Positions 44,050-52,939 of a stretch of DNA of 64,000 bases are shown in pieces. Under the pieces are notes generated by a model that had not been told where the DNA came from, did not search any database, and saw nothing but the letters and a program-made list of their open reading frames with translations. Every line of letters begins with the position of its first letter. Position 1 is the first letter of the stretch. Location: the NCBI GenBank assembly GCA_026075535.2, contig AP026540.1, positions 3,472,001-3,536,000 of the forward strand. The letters run 5' to 3'. This stretch comes from Tricholoma matsutake. Its lineage: Eukaryota > Basidiomycota > Agaricomycetes > Agaricales > Tricholomataceae. The position numbers and the translations under genes were made by a program.

Positions 44050-44320
44050 AATTAACCACATCCCTCACATTGAATGCGAGGGAGTGGGGATGATTGTGAT
44101 TATATACATAAACAAAAAATCCTCCCTCTCACAAGATGCGAGAGGGAGTTTTATTTATATACATAAAAAGCTAACCCCTTGTGCCGAACGCAAGGGGGGA
44201 GGTAAAAACATGAAGAAAAAAATCCCTCCCCCATGCAAAACAGGGGAGGGGCACAATACTAATAAATAATTAAAAGTACAAAAAAAATCCCTCCCCACAC
44301 AAAGTGTGGGGGAGGGGGAG
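44050..44320. repeat. Hairpin ladder of TBE copy 1
   Basis: Five short GC-rich inverted repeats stand in AT-rich linkers of about 40 bp: CCCTCACATTGAATGCGAGGG, CCTCTCACAAGATGCGAGAGG, CCCCTTGTGCCGAACGCAAGG, CCCTCCCCC...GGGGAGGG and CCCTCCCCACAC...GTGGGGGAGGG. The linkers share TATATACATAAACAAAAAAT words. The order and words parallel 12720-12850. Confidence 0.75.
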
Positions 44321-44349
44321 GGGATGTGACCCCACTGTTGTCTGTCCTT

Positions 44350-44665
44350 CCACCCATGATCCACCCCACGAGCAGTTGCTTGTGAGGCTGGGGGTGGGTG
44401 GTGCATTGTTGTCTCCTATCCCTGCACCTGGGTGTCGTTCCACCCATGTTCCACCCCACGAGCAGTTGCTCATGAGGCTGGGGGTGGGTGTCTTGTTGTC
44501 GTTGTTGTTCCACCTGCAATCCACCCCATGAGCAGTTGCTCGTGAGGCTGGGGGCGGGTGGTGTGTCATTGTTGTCTCCTGTCCCTGTGCCTGGGCATCA
44601 TTCCACCCACGATCCCCCCCATGAGCAGTTGCTTGTGAGGCTGGGGGTGGGTGGCTTGTTGTCAT
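44350..44665 (+). repeat. Four imperfect tandem copies around the palindrome GAGCAGTTGCTC
   Basis: Each unit has CCACCC(A/C)(C/T)GATCCACCCCA, CGAGCAGTTGCTCGTGAGGC and TGGGGGTGGGTGG. Unit spacing is about 80-110 bp. The palindromic core could form a stem. Related cores occur at 12885-13110 and in the hAT interior near 3360 and 3820. Proline-rich frames on the minus strand here are shadows. Confidence 0.8.
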
Positions 44666-44899
44666 TTGTCGCTGTCATCCCCTGTTTGGATTTCTGTTTT
44701 TTTCTTTTTTTTTGGGGGGGGGGGGGGGTTTGGGCGCATCAGTGCAACATGGCACAAGTACAGAGGTGGGTGGGTGCTTACTAGGCAGGTACCCCCCTTC
44801 TGGGGTCCTGGCATCCCTCTGCACCCTCCTAGCCCATGTCGACAGCCTCACATCCCATTTGAATGGGGAGGAGGGGATCGGGTGGGTGTGGGTGTGGGT

Positions 44900-45385
44900 T
44901 GCATGTTTTTCATCGTGGCAGGTCATCCCCAGTAGTATACAACCTAAAAAGCAATGAATTACAATTAGTTGATTGATAAAAAGAAAAAGGAAAAAGAAAA
45001 AAACTTATCTATGGCCCAAATGACATTGCCATCATTTGGGCCCGCATTCCATCCAGTCGGCTCGCATTTTTCATTGTGGCAGGTCATCCCCAGTAGTATA
45101 CAGCCTAAAAAGCAATAAATTACAATTAGTTGATTGATAAAAACAAAAAGAAAAAAGAAAACAACTTATCTATGGCCCAAACAATGTTGCTGTCGTTTGG
45201 GCCTGCATTCCATCCAGTCGGCTCGCATTTTTTGTCGTGGCAGGTCATCCCCAGTAGTATACAACCTAAAAAGCAATAAATTACAATTAGTTGATTGATA
45301 AAAACAAAAAGAAAAAAGAAAAAAAACTTATCTATGGCCCAAATGACATTGCCGTTGTTTGGGCCTGCATTCCATCCAGTCAGCT
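44900..45385 (+). repeat. 161-bp tandem repeat, three copies
   Basis: TGGCAGGTCATCCCCAGTAG recurs at 44916, 45077 and 45238, a strict 161-bp period. Each unit contains an A-rich stretch and CTTATCTATGGCCCAAA followed by GTTTGGGCC(C/T)GCATTCC, the latter two capable of pairing. Single similar units occur near 13540-13660 in TBE copy 2. Confidence 0.9.
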
Positions 45386-45520
45386 CATTTGAAGATGGTG
45401 GTGATGGTGGGAGTGGGTGTGGGAGTGCTGGTGGTGGGTGCACATGCAGTGGTAGTGGTAGAGTGGAGAGGAGGAGGCAGCATTGATGATGGTGTGGTAG
45501 TTGTGAGCTGGCAGTCACAT

Positions 45521-46880
45521 TGATGATGCTCAACCCGGAAACCCAAACAAAACCCACAAAAAGGCTTCAGATGGTATAACACGAGTCAGAGGAAGGATGC
45601 GAGGCCCTCTAGATGTCACCTGTCAGATTGACCATCAAATAGCCATAAAAGGACTGCTTGTCAAAGCAGTTTGAAGCTAAAAGAATGTGTTTCGAGGACT
45701 TGCAATGATTTTCGAGACGTTGTGATGATTCTTGAGATGTCGCAATGATTTTCGAGATGTTGCGATGTTTTTTGAAGAAGTTTCGAGGAATTTTGAGTGC
45801 TCAAATATGTTCAGATGCAAGATCGGGGGACTAGACAAGTAGTAGAAGCAAAGCAAAGGTGAATTGAAGGAATCGAGAGCAAGAATAGCATAATGCGAGG
45901 AATTTCGAGGAGTTTCGAGGAAAGTTAGCATAAAACACCAAACTTCGGACTGAATAAGACTAAACCGAACTCTCAAATCACTGTGATCTGGGAGGAAGAC
46001 GATGACTTTCTTGTTTTTCTTTGTATCTAGTACATCTTTTTATATAAAATAAAGAAAGTACCTAAAAAAGGCTAGAGAACATGAGGAAAACATGTGGAAA
46101 ACTCGAGGCAAAAGACAATATAAGTATGTCAGAACAATAAAGCAAGCCTAGAAGGGGTGAATATAACACATGATGAAGAAATAATAAGAAAGAATAGCTA
46201 AAACTGGACTGTCCTTGTTATAAATTGAATAAAAGATCGGAAACTGCTTCAAGTGGATTGTATGCGTGCACATGTGGTCAAAATGTGTTTGATATACTCG
46301 ATATAGTGTCCCATGTGTCCAGCATGCATCTGAAGATTGTTTGAACAGGAAATACTGTGTCCAATGATGTTTTTTTGAGGTTCAATGTTTTTCGAAGATT
46401 TTCGAAGATTCTTCGGACTTCGTTCATGGCCCGATATCAGTCCAATATTGTTCGACAATGGTAGGGGATACGTCTGGCATGTGTGCGATGATTATTTGGA
46501 TAGCGATATAGCATCCGATGTCAATTTTTGATGTTCGATGATTTTCGAAGTCAGTCGAGGAATATTGGACTTGCTTGAAGGCCAATATCGCTGCAATATT
46601 GCTCGAAACTGGTTTGGAACTCGTCAACAATGTTCCTAGTGTATATCCTGAGCTGTCCAAAGGTCGGGGGAATTGTATTATGGCAGCCGAAGGCATACAA
46701 AGAATTTCGAGGTGTTGCAAAGAGTTTCAAAGTGTTGCAAAGAATTTTGAAGCATTCTTGTGACTTTGTAGAGGTTTGTAGAGGTTTGTAGAGCTTTGGA
46801 GAGGTCTGTAGAACTTTATAGAGCTTTGACAACAATCGTAGATGTGCTTTCCAAGCTTGAACAATGAGGTGGACCTATCA
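45521..46880 (+). repeat. Repeat family R, copy R2
   Basis: TGATGATGCTCAACCCGG at the left end and GGTGGACCTATCA at the right, 1,360 bp, the reverse orientation of R1. It lies within TBE copy 1. TBE copy 2 shows the unoccupied site (GGCAACATCGATGATGCAGC), so R2 inserted at a GATGATG site. No coding frame is supported. Confidence 0.75.
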
Positions 46881-46995
46881 ATGTGTCACGTGTCATGCAT
46901 GTATGTGTACTTATTATTTATTCCGTTAATTGGCTGCGGTTAACTACGCACCTTGGTTTGGTCATAAAGGTATTAAATGTATATAGAGGAATGAT

Positions 46996-47066
46996 TGCCT
47001 GGTAGCTCAGTGGTTAAGCACGCTGTGATATGCAGACCCAAGGTTGAGGGTTCAATTCTTGTTGTA
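46996..47066 (+). promoter_or_regulatory. tRNA-like pol III module, right arm of TBE copy 1
   Basis: Box A TAGCTCAGTGG at 47003-47013 and box B GTTCAATTC at 47050-47058, almost the same as 41-115. The module points right, to the element end at 47301. It is preceded by GGTATTAAATGTATATAGAGG, matching the start of the window. Confidence 0.55.
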
Positions 47067-47310
47067 TGTCAAACTTTTATTTGGGGCACGTGCATTCCGG
47101 TTATTCCAGTTATTCTGGTTATGATGAGTCCAGTCAGATTCCGGGGATTCCAGGTGTAAATTGGATCCTTATTCCGACTGGAATTGTGCTGCATAGGGAA
47201 AACTACATACAAAAAAAATTCCACTGGATTCCAGAAATTCCAGAAATTCCAGCTGGACAAACTGGAATCCAACCAGAATAGGTTGGGGAGTGTAAAGTAC
47301 TCATCGGGAG

Positions 47311-47623
47311 GTAGAGGGTCATCAGGGTCATCAGGATTGGGGCCATCAGGACCACTAGGGTTGTCAGGTCCACCAGGAAGTCCATCCTCTTTACCTGGAC
47401 CTTCCTCATTGAAGGGGTTAGGTTGCCCAACATTCTCTACGTACTCAAGTGGAGTCGTATTCCAAGGGGTCTCTGGAGGTTGAGACATGACGTTAGCACT
47501 GATGGAGGGTCCAGAACTGATTTGCCTGAAGATGTTGGATGGTCTGGTGGATGCACCAAAAGTCGAAGTGTGCCTAGGGGAAGGAAGTATAGATCGGCAG
47601 ATTGCTGATAATCCTGGTACCAT
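47311..47623 (-). pseudogene. gag N-terminus of chromovirus B
   Basis: The frame contains MSQPPETPWNTTPLEYVENV and a Gly/Pro/Asp-rich segment (GGPDNPSGPDGPNPDDPDDP) typical of the N-terminal gag of this chromovirus group. It ends at the TBE insertion, with the rest at 32058-31030. A Met at 47623 or at the internal MSQPP could start it. Confidence 0.75.
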
Positions 47624-47716
47624 GCCAGCACAGCAGGAGTTTCTTGTAGTTCATTGGGTTTGTGACTCAGTAGGAGTCATAGGAAAAGATGGGATGGATT
47701 TGACGAGAGAAGTGAG

Positions 47717-47727
47717 AGTTTGTAAAT
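47717..47727 (-). promoter_or_regulatory. Self-complementary primer-binding site of chromovirus B
   Basis: On the minus strand ATTTACAAACT begins two bases after the 5' LTR. Its exact complement AGTTTGTAAAT is in the 3' LTR (27054-27044), and with one mismatch in the 5' LTR, 33 nt after TATTTAAG. This is the same geometry as in E. Confidence 0.75.
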
Positions 47728-47729
47728 AC

Positions 47730-48286
47730 TGTTAAGTTCTGAGTCGGGAAAGGGACATCGGATTTCCAGTCATACCCGCACAGTAGGAGTTGAAAGGGAA
47801 GAGTCAGATAGGAGCGGGATTCCAATGGAGATCCAAGGCAAGGTTGGAACAGAAAGGACTTGGCTTCAGCTTGTAAGAAGCTGCACCCTTCTCCTCATCA
47901 AGTGTCCTAATTTCAGATAAGGTGAGAAGGGAGGATTGGAGGATTGGAGGATTTCCGGAGAGGACAAGTAAAAGTCTTGAGGAAGACTTAAGAGAGACAA
48001 ATGGGAGCAAAGATAGAGTTGGATTAATTGGGTGACTTTGTTGATCTACAAACTGGCAATACAGAACAAAAGTAGCTAGCTTAAATACTAAGGTCAGAGT
48101 TTCCAAGGCTGCGGTAATATGAAAACCAGCTTCTGAGGCAAATCCTGAAACCATTTCACCTAATTGGAAATGAGGGAATTTTGCCTCTAGGCAGTGCTGC
48201 TGATAGGAGGTAGGCTGTGATGCAAGGCAGCCGGGAAGGGGGGCGGAAAACAATTGGAAATCCAGTCGAGAGAATTGCTCTTGACA
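47730..48286 (-). repeat. 5' LTR of chromovirus B
   Basis: 557 bp with the duplication GTCTG at 48287-48291. Compared with the 3' LTR most differences near the plus-strand start are CG against TG/CA (GAGTCGGG/GAGTTGGG, CATCGGAT/CATCAGAT). Confidence 0.92.
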
Positions 48287-50597
48287 GTCTGTATTGCAAC
48301 CCAAAAAAATCGAAATTTTATTTGAGTGAATTGGTCTTCCTGGGTCACTGCATCTCTCAGGAAGGGATCGAAGACTGCTCTGTTAAGGTGGACAAAATAT
48401 TGAATTGGCCCATACTGAAATCGACAAATGATGTATGCAGTTTCTTGGGACTAGTACAATACATTGCTGCTTTCCTCCCCCACCTTGCAGATCACACTGC
48501 AGTGCTCACTCCTTTGACAACAAAGGAAAGTGAGAAAAACTTCCCAACCTGGTGTGCTTTGCACCAAGCTGCCTTCAAGGCTATCAAAGAGCCAAGAATG
48601 CTTGACAGTAATTGACCATACTACACCTGGCAACAATAAAATATTCATGACTTGTGATGCTAGTGACTGGAGAACTGGCGCTGTCCTAAGCTGGGGCCCA
48701 ACTTGGGAAACTGCCTGCCCTGTGGCATTTGATTCAATGCAACTGAAAAACGCACAGAAAAATTATCCAGTGCATGAAAAAGAGATGCTTGTGATTGTCC
48801 AGGCACTAAAAAAATGGTGATCTGACCTGCTAGGGTCTCAGTTCATCATATATACAGACCATCAAACCCTTGAGAACTTTGATTCCCAAAAAGACCTGTC
48901 ATGATGACAAGTGCGGTGGATGGAGCATCTCTTGCAGTTTGACATGTCCATATTCTACATATGTGGAGAAGACAACACTGCTGCAGATGCCCTATCCTGG
49001 CTTCCTGCAGAAACCCCCGATGATGCATCTAAAGACATTGATGTCACCGATTCCCCCTTGCAGTGGGATTGTTGGCTGAGCCAACCAAACTCCTGCAATG
49101 CTGTCCTGACAATCAGTGCAGATGAATCTTTCCTCAATGATGTCCGTGAAGGGTACAAACATGATGAATTCTGCCAAAAGCTGGTCAATGTCACTGGTAG
49201 CATGCCAGACATCTGCATGATAAATAAACTGTGGTATTTAGGTGATCACCTGGTGATCCCTCAATACAGTCAACTATGCAAGGACCTATTCTGCCTTGCA
49301 CATGACTCACTGGGACACTTCGGTGCAGATAAATCATATGCGAGTATCAAGCACTGTTACTATTGGCCTAATATGCAGAGAGATCTTGAATCCACAGATG
49401 TCCCTGCATGCTCGGACTGCCAGCATAATAAGAGTGGCACATCACAGGCAAAAGGGCCACTGCACCTGCTGCCTGTCCCTGAAAAAAGGGGAGATTCAGT
49501 ATGCCTGGACTTCGTGGGGCCACTCCCTGAAGATGAGAATTTTGATTGCATCCTGACGATAACAGATAGACTGGGCTCTGACATCTGCCTCATCCCAATG
49601 CGGACTGACATCTCTGCACCCAAGCTTGCACTGATTTTCTTCAATGAATGGTACTGTGAAAATGGGCTGCCTCTTGAGCTAATTTCTGACTGCAATAAAT
49701 TATTCATGTCCAAGTTCTGGAAAGCACTACACATTGATGGGTGTACACCTGAAGATGTCCACTGCATACCACCCTCAGACTGATGGTGTGAGTGAGTGCA
49801 CAAACAAGACTCTGAATCAATGTATTTGGTTCCATGTCAAACATAACCAGAAAGGCTGGGTACGAGCATTGCCAATTATCTGCTTCCACATGATGAACTC
49901 GGTGAATGGATCAACGGGATTCTCAGGGTTCCAGATCCAGATGGGCCAAAGCCCATGGGTTATTCCTCCCTTGATACTGGGTACAATGTCTAATGACACC
50001 CCAGATGACACTGCTGCATGCATAATCATCAGCCAAATTGAGTCTGATGTAAAAGAGGCAAAGGATGCCTTGATTGGCACTAAAATCATGCAGGCATTTT
50101 TTGTGAACAAATCTTGTGGTCATGAAGACTCATACCTGGTAGGCAATAGGGTAATGCTAGCAACCCTTTACTGCCGTCGAGAGTTTAAAGCAGGAGACAA
50201 GTCTAGAGTGGCGAAATTTTTTCCATGCTTTGATGGACCATATACCATTGTAAAAGCTTTCCCAGAGACGTCATAATACACTCTTCAGCTGCCAAACTCT
50301 CCAAATGTGTTTCCCACTTTCCACACCTCTCTACTCAAAAGACACAATGAGAATGATGCTGAGCTTTTCCCTTCCCACAAGCTGGAGCAACCCGGGCTGG
50401 TGGTGACTGAGGATGGACTGGAAGAGTACAATATCGAGAAGATTGTCAACAAGCGAAGGCAGGGACGCAGGTATCAGTACCTGGTGAGATGGTCAGGATA
50501 CTCTAAAAGTGATGACCTTTGGCTTCCTGGGCATGAACTTGAAAACTGTGAGGCGCTAGATTGCTGGAAGGCTAGTATGGCAGAGGGAACACAGTAG
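48287..50597 (+). pseudogene. RT end, RNase H, integrase and chromodomain of chromovirus A
   Basis: The frame resumes exactly after the GTCTG duplication: YCNPKKSKFYLSELVFLGHC. RNase H: IFMTCDASDWRTGAVLSWGP, DNTAADALSWLPAETPDD. Integrase: finger HDSLGHFGADKSYASIKHCY with CSDCQHNKSG, core VCLDFVGPLPEDENFDCILT, LISDCNKLFMSKFWKALH and QTDGVSECTNKTLNQ. The C-terminal end has FPTFHTSLLKRHNENDAELF and a chromodomain (EEYNIEKIVNKRRQGRRYQY, LVRWSGYSKSDDLWLPGHEL) ending at 50597. Stops at about 48612, 48819, 48904 and 50276 and a frameshift near 49730 break it. Confidence 0.9.
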
Positions 50598-50692
50598 CTT
50601 TTTCCCACTGGGTTTTTTAATGCACCTGCTGTTGCTGGTTGATGTTGGGTTTGAAGATTACTACCACAGACACTTTTCTAACAGTGGGAGGG

Positions 50693-50956
50693 TGTAAGCC
50701 TGGCTTACATAATATCATTGACACCTGTTTGTACACGTGGATCCTGGACCTTATTATCCTACTATGTATGAGGATTTTCCATTCTTCCTTTTTTCCCCTT
50801 CTCTGGCTTCCCATATACTCCACTTTATATTGTCTCTCGCTTCTAATAACACATTGTTGTCTTGTTATCTTGCATGATTAGTAGTGAGTTCCTCCATCCT
50901 CTCTGTTTCCATCTCTTTCCCAGTGTTTCCTATCCCAAATAAGGGCTAGGCTTCCA
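50693..50956 (+). repeat. 3' LTR of chromovirus A
   Basis: 264 bp, preceded by AGTGGGAGGG. It ends CTTCCA, followed by GAAAA, the partner of GAAAG at 23749-23753. The sequence then continues the X solo LTR. Confidence 0.9.
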
Positions 50957-51078
50957 GAAAATTAGTGATAAAAAAGGAAAAATCATAGAAAATGAAGAAT
51001 AGAAGGAAATGAAGTGAGGAAAAATATAGGACAAATGTAAAAAATAGGAGAAACACACCACCCCCTAGTCCCCTTACA

Positions 51079-51340
51079 CAAGCTGCCATGTTGGACATGG
51101 AAGGCACATATTGCACCATCCCTGTAAAACCTGATCATAAACGATACCTCATTGTTCAATTTGAGGGCCTTTTTTATATTGATCATGACATTCCATTTGG
51201 CCTCACTTCTGCCTCTGGCCTCCAAGGTGAAGTTGCCAATGCCACCATCGACATCTGGCATCATGTTGAAGTCTCCCCAGCAGTCAAATGGGTTGACGAC
51301 CTCAACGACTTCCATTTTCCCAGATGGGGTGGCCTTTTTC
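51079..51340 (+). pseudogene. Reverse transcriptase catalytic region of the YR element
   Basis: Frame AMLDMEGTYCTIPVKPDHKR, LIVQFEGLFYIDHDIPFGLT, GEVANATIDIWHHVEVSPAV and the catalytic box KWVDDLNDFHFP (about 51286-51321). It ends in RWGGLFPGI at the hAT insertion. The same frame continues after the hAT (SDGVEYSYGYDLSSIKLMIA), using one copy of CTGGCATC. Confidence 0.88.
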
Positions 51341-51599
51341 CTGGCATCTAGTGTTTGAAGGTCCGGTTTGGTCCGGTTTTTGGACCTCAATCAGGTGCAA
51401 CTGCAACCGCAACCGGTTGCAACTGCTGACACTTTTCAGGGCAACTGGACTGAACCGCATACAACTGGTTCATAACAGTCCAGTTGCTGTACCTCAACCA
51501 ATTTAAACCAGTCTTACAGGTAACCGGTTGAAACCAGTTGAGATCTATTTTAGTACCAGTCTCAACCAGTCTTTCAGTGCTCAAGTCGGTAAAATTATT

Positions 51600-52939
51600 C
51601 TACGAAATGTGTAATTATGGTATAGTAAAGTAGCGCCAAATTGACAGGATAGACAAAGATCTTCAATGGGAGCAGCTAGAGTCCAGGCAGTAGATGACAA
51701 GCAGGGGAAGTGGTGTGTAAGGTACTAAGTCTGTAATAAGGGTATAGTAGGATGGATGGCTCGAGACGTGTGTAGCTGTAGTTGAGGCAAAAACTACCTA
51801 CTCCGATTGCAATTCAAAGACCCAGCTGGTCAGAACAGTACATGAATGGGGGTTGGTCTGGTAAGGAGTGAAGAGGGGACAAAGAGTGGGAAAGGAAGTA
51901 GATGGAAGGTAGTCCAGAGAGTAGACGAAGGGTAGTCCAGGGAGTAGACAAGGGTAGTCCAGGGCATTGAGACACATCTAAGAACAGCAAAATAATAGTT
52001 AGAACCCATTTTTGCAGTAGAAAGGGAATATAACATACCATACTGTTGCTCCAGGATTGTGCGAGAGAGCAGCTGTGTGTGGCTGTGGGGAGCCCGATAT
52101 CAAATGAATGTTCTGACTGGCTAGCACAGAGAGCAGAGGAAACTTTGCTTGCTTCTCCTATTAGAACGTCAGAAGCAACACAGTAAATCTACAAATGAAA
52201 TACCTACCTTCCACCATGCCAGCGCAGCCAGGTCAAGTACTTCAGAAGCAGGAAAAGTCAAAGAGAAATCCTCAACAATGGAGGTGGCACACTGAGAGGT
52301 AGAGTTCATTGCAAAAGCACTAAAGAACAGCCAGGACAAGGCAAAACAACAAACAAGACAAGATAAATGAGTGACGAGGTAATGAGGGAAAAGAACGATG
52401 CTTGAAAATGCCAGCTGGCAGGTCATGGGCATGTGAAGCTCCGCTTGAAGTAATATCTCATCTTATCCAATTGGAATCCAACCAACAAGAAGCCTGAGCT
52501 AATTGGCATTGCAGAGGGTGACGATCAGGTAGTAAAAAAGGAGGTTGAAGCTAGTACTCATACTGATTCACTTGATCTTTGAGCCAACAATATGTGATAC
52601 TTGAAAATGCAGATGGTTGAGAATTTAACTTGAGATAATGAATATAGCCAAAAGTTGCAACCAGTGAATTTCAATTTGGCATATTGTTAGTAACAACTCA
52701 GACACAAAATGGAACAACACAGAACTTGAGTTAGAGCTTTGACTTGGGCAAATCTGAAGATGCGGCTTGTACATCTGTTTGGACAAAAGGTATTAGCGTG
52801 TGGTGCAGTGCATGAACATGAAGCTGCCAAGGCTGCGCTCGCAAGTTGTTCAAATGGCACTATTGATAGAGACAAACAATGTGTACTATTAAAGCAATGT
52901 AATGTAATCTAGTACGGGCTGAGAAAGAAACTAGTAAGT
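51600..52939. other. Non-coding 3' region of the hAT transposon
   Basis: No frame resembles a protein. The stretch contains short direct repeats GGGTAGTCCAGGGAGTAGAC (51928-51965, imperfect). It lies between the transposase stop and the left terminal repeat and is unusually long (about 1.3 kb), so a further decayed insertion is possible. Confidence 0.4.

Larger units (their letters stand above)
32068..47301. mobile_element. TBE element copy 1, tRNA-like boxes at both ends, with nested Copia D and R2
   Basis: The left end CTGTAATTTACCCTCCCCC and right end (reverse complement) AGTACTTTACACTCCCC are inverted. CATCGGGAG occurs at 32059-32067 and 47302-47310, a 9-bp (or 8-bp plus chance) duplication, and the gag frame of B is collinear on the two sides. 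From left: arm with TTCCAGTTATTCC words (split by D), inward end of an outward tRNA-like module (43890-43975), hairpin ladder, GAGCAGTTGCTC repeats, 161-bp tandem repeats, R2, tRNA-like module (46996-47066) and right arm. No coding sequence of its own is seen. Confidence 0.75.
26730..48286 (-). mobile_element. Chromovirus B, minus strand, RT-deleted, with nested TBE
   Basis: 557-bp LTRs lie at 26730-27286 and 47730-48286, with the identical 5-bp duplication GTCTG (26725-26729, 48287-48291). On the minus strand: 5' LTR, self-complementary primer-binding site (47717-47727), gag N-terminus (47623-47311), nested TBE, rest of gag (32058-31030), protease (30856 on), integrase (29950-29087), chromodomain (29017-28757), an antisense ORF (27421-28669), polypurine tract AAGGGGGAAATAC and 3' LTR. 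RT and RNase H are absent. Confidence 0.93.
23754..50956 (+). mobile_element. Chromovirus A (Ty3/Gypsy with chromodomain), interrupted by element B
   Basis: 264-bp LTRs TGTAAGCCTGG...GGCTTC(T/C)A lie at 23754-24017 and 50693-50956, with flanking 5-mers GAAAG/GAAAA. Internal order on the plus strand is gag (24434-25198), protease (25369-25900), RT (26084-26729 continuing at 48292), RNase H, integrase and chromodomain (to 50597), then polypurine tract AGTGGGAGGG next to the 3' LTR. The RT frame closes across element B (duplication GTCTG). No primer-binding site of tRNA or self-priming type was recognised. Confidence 0.9.
23497..51078 (-). mobile_element. Solo LTR of family X, interrupted by chromovirus A
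   Basis: LTR pieces are 23497-23753 and 50957-51078, with the 5-bp duplication CAAGC outside (23492-23496, 51079-51083). No X internal sequence is present, so it is a solo LTR. Its middle is opened by element A and everything nested in A. Confidence 0.88.

Noticed and set aside
44259..44784. Proline- and glycine-rich ORFs on both strands
   Set aside because: Present in several frames at once over the GAGCAGTTGCTC repeat units; composition explains them.
32068..47301. Two independent SINE insertions instead of one TBE element
   Set aside because: The matching 9-bp duplication is at the outer ends only, both termini are inverted copies, and a second locus (12187-19964) has the same layout.
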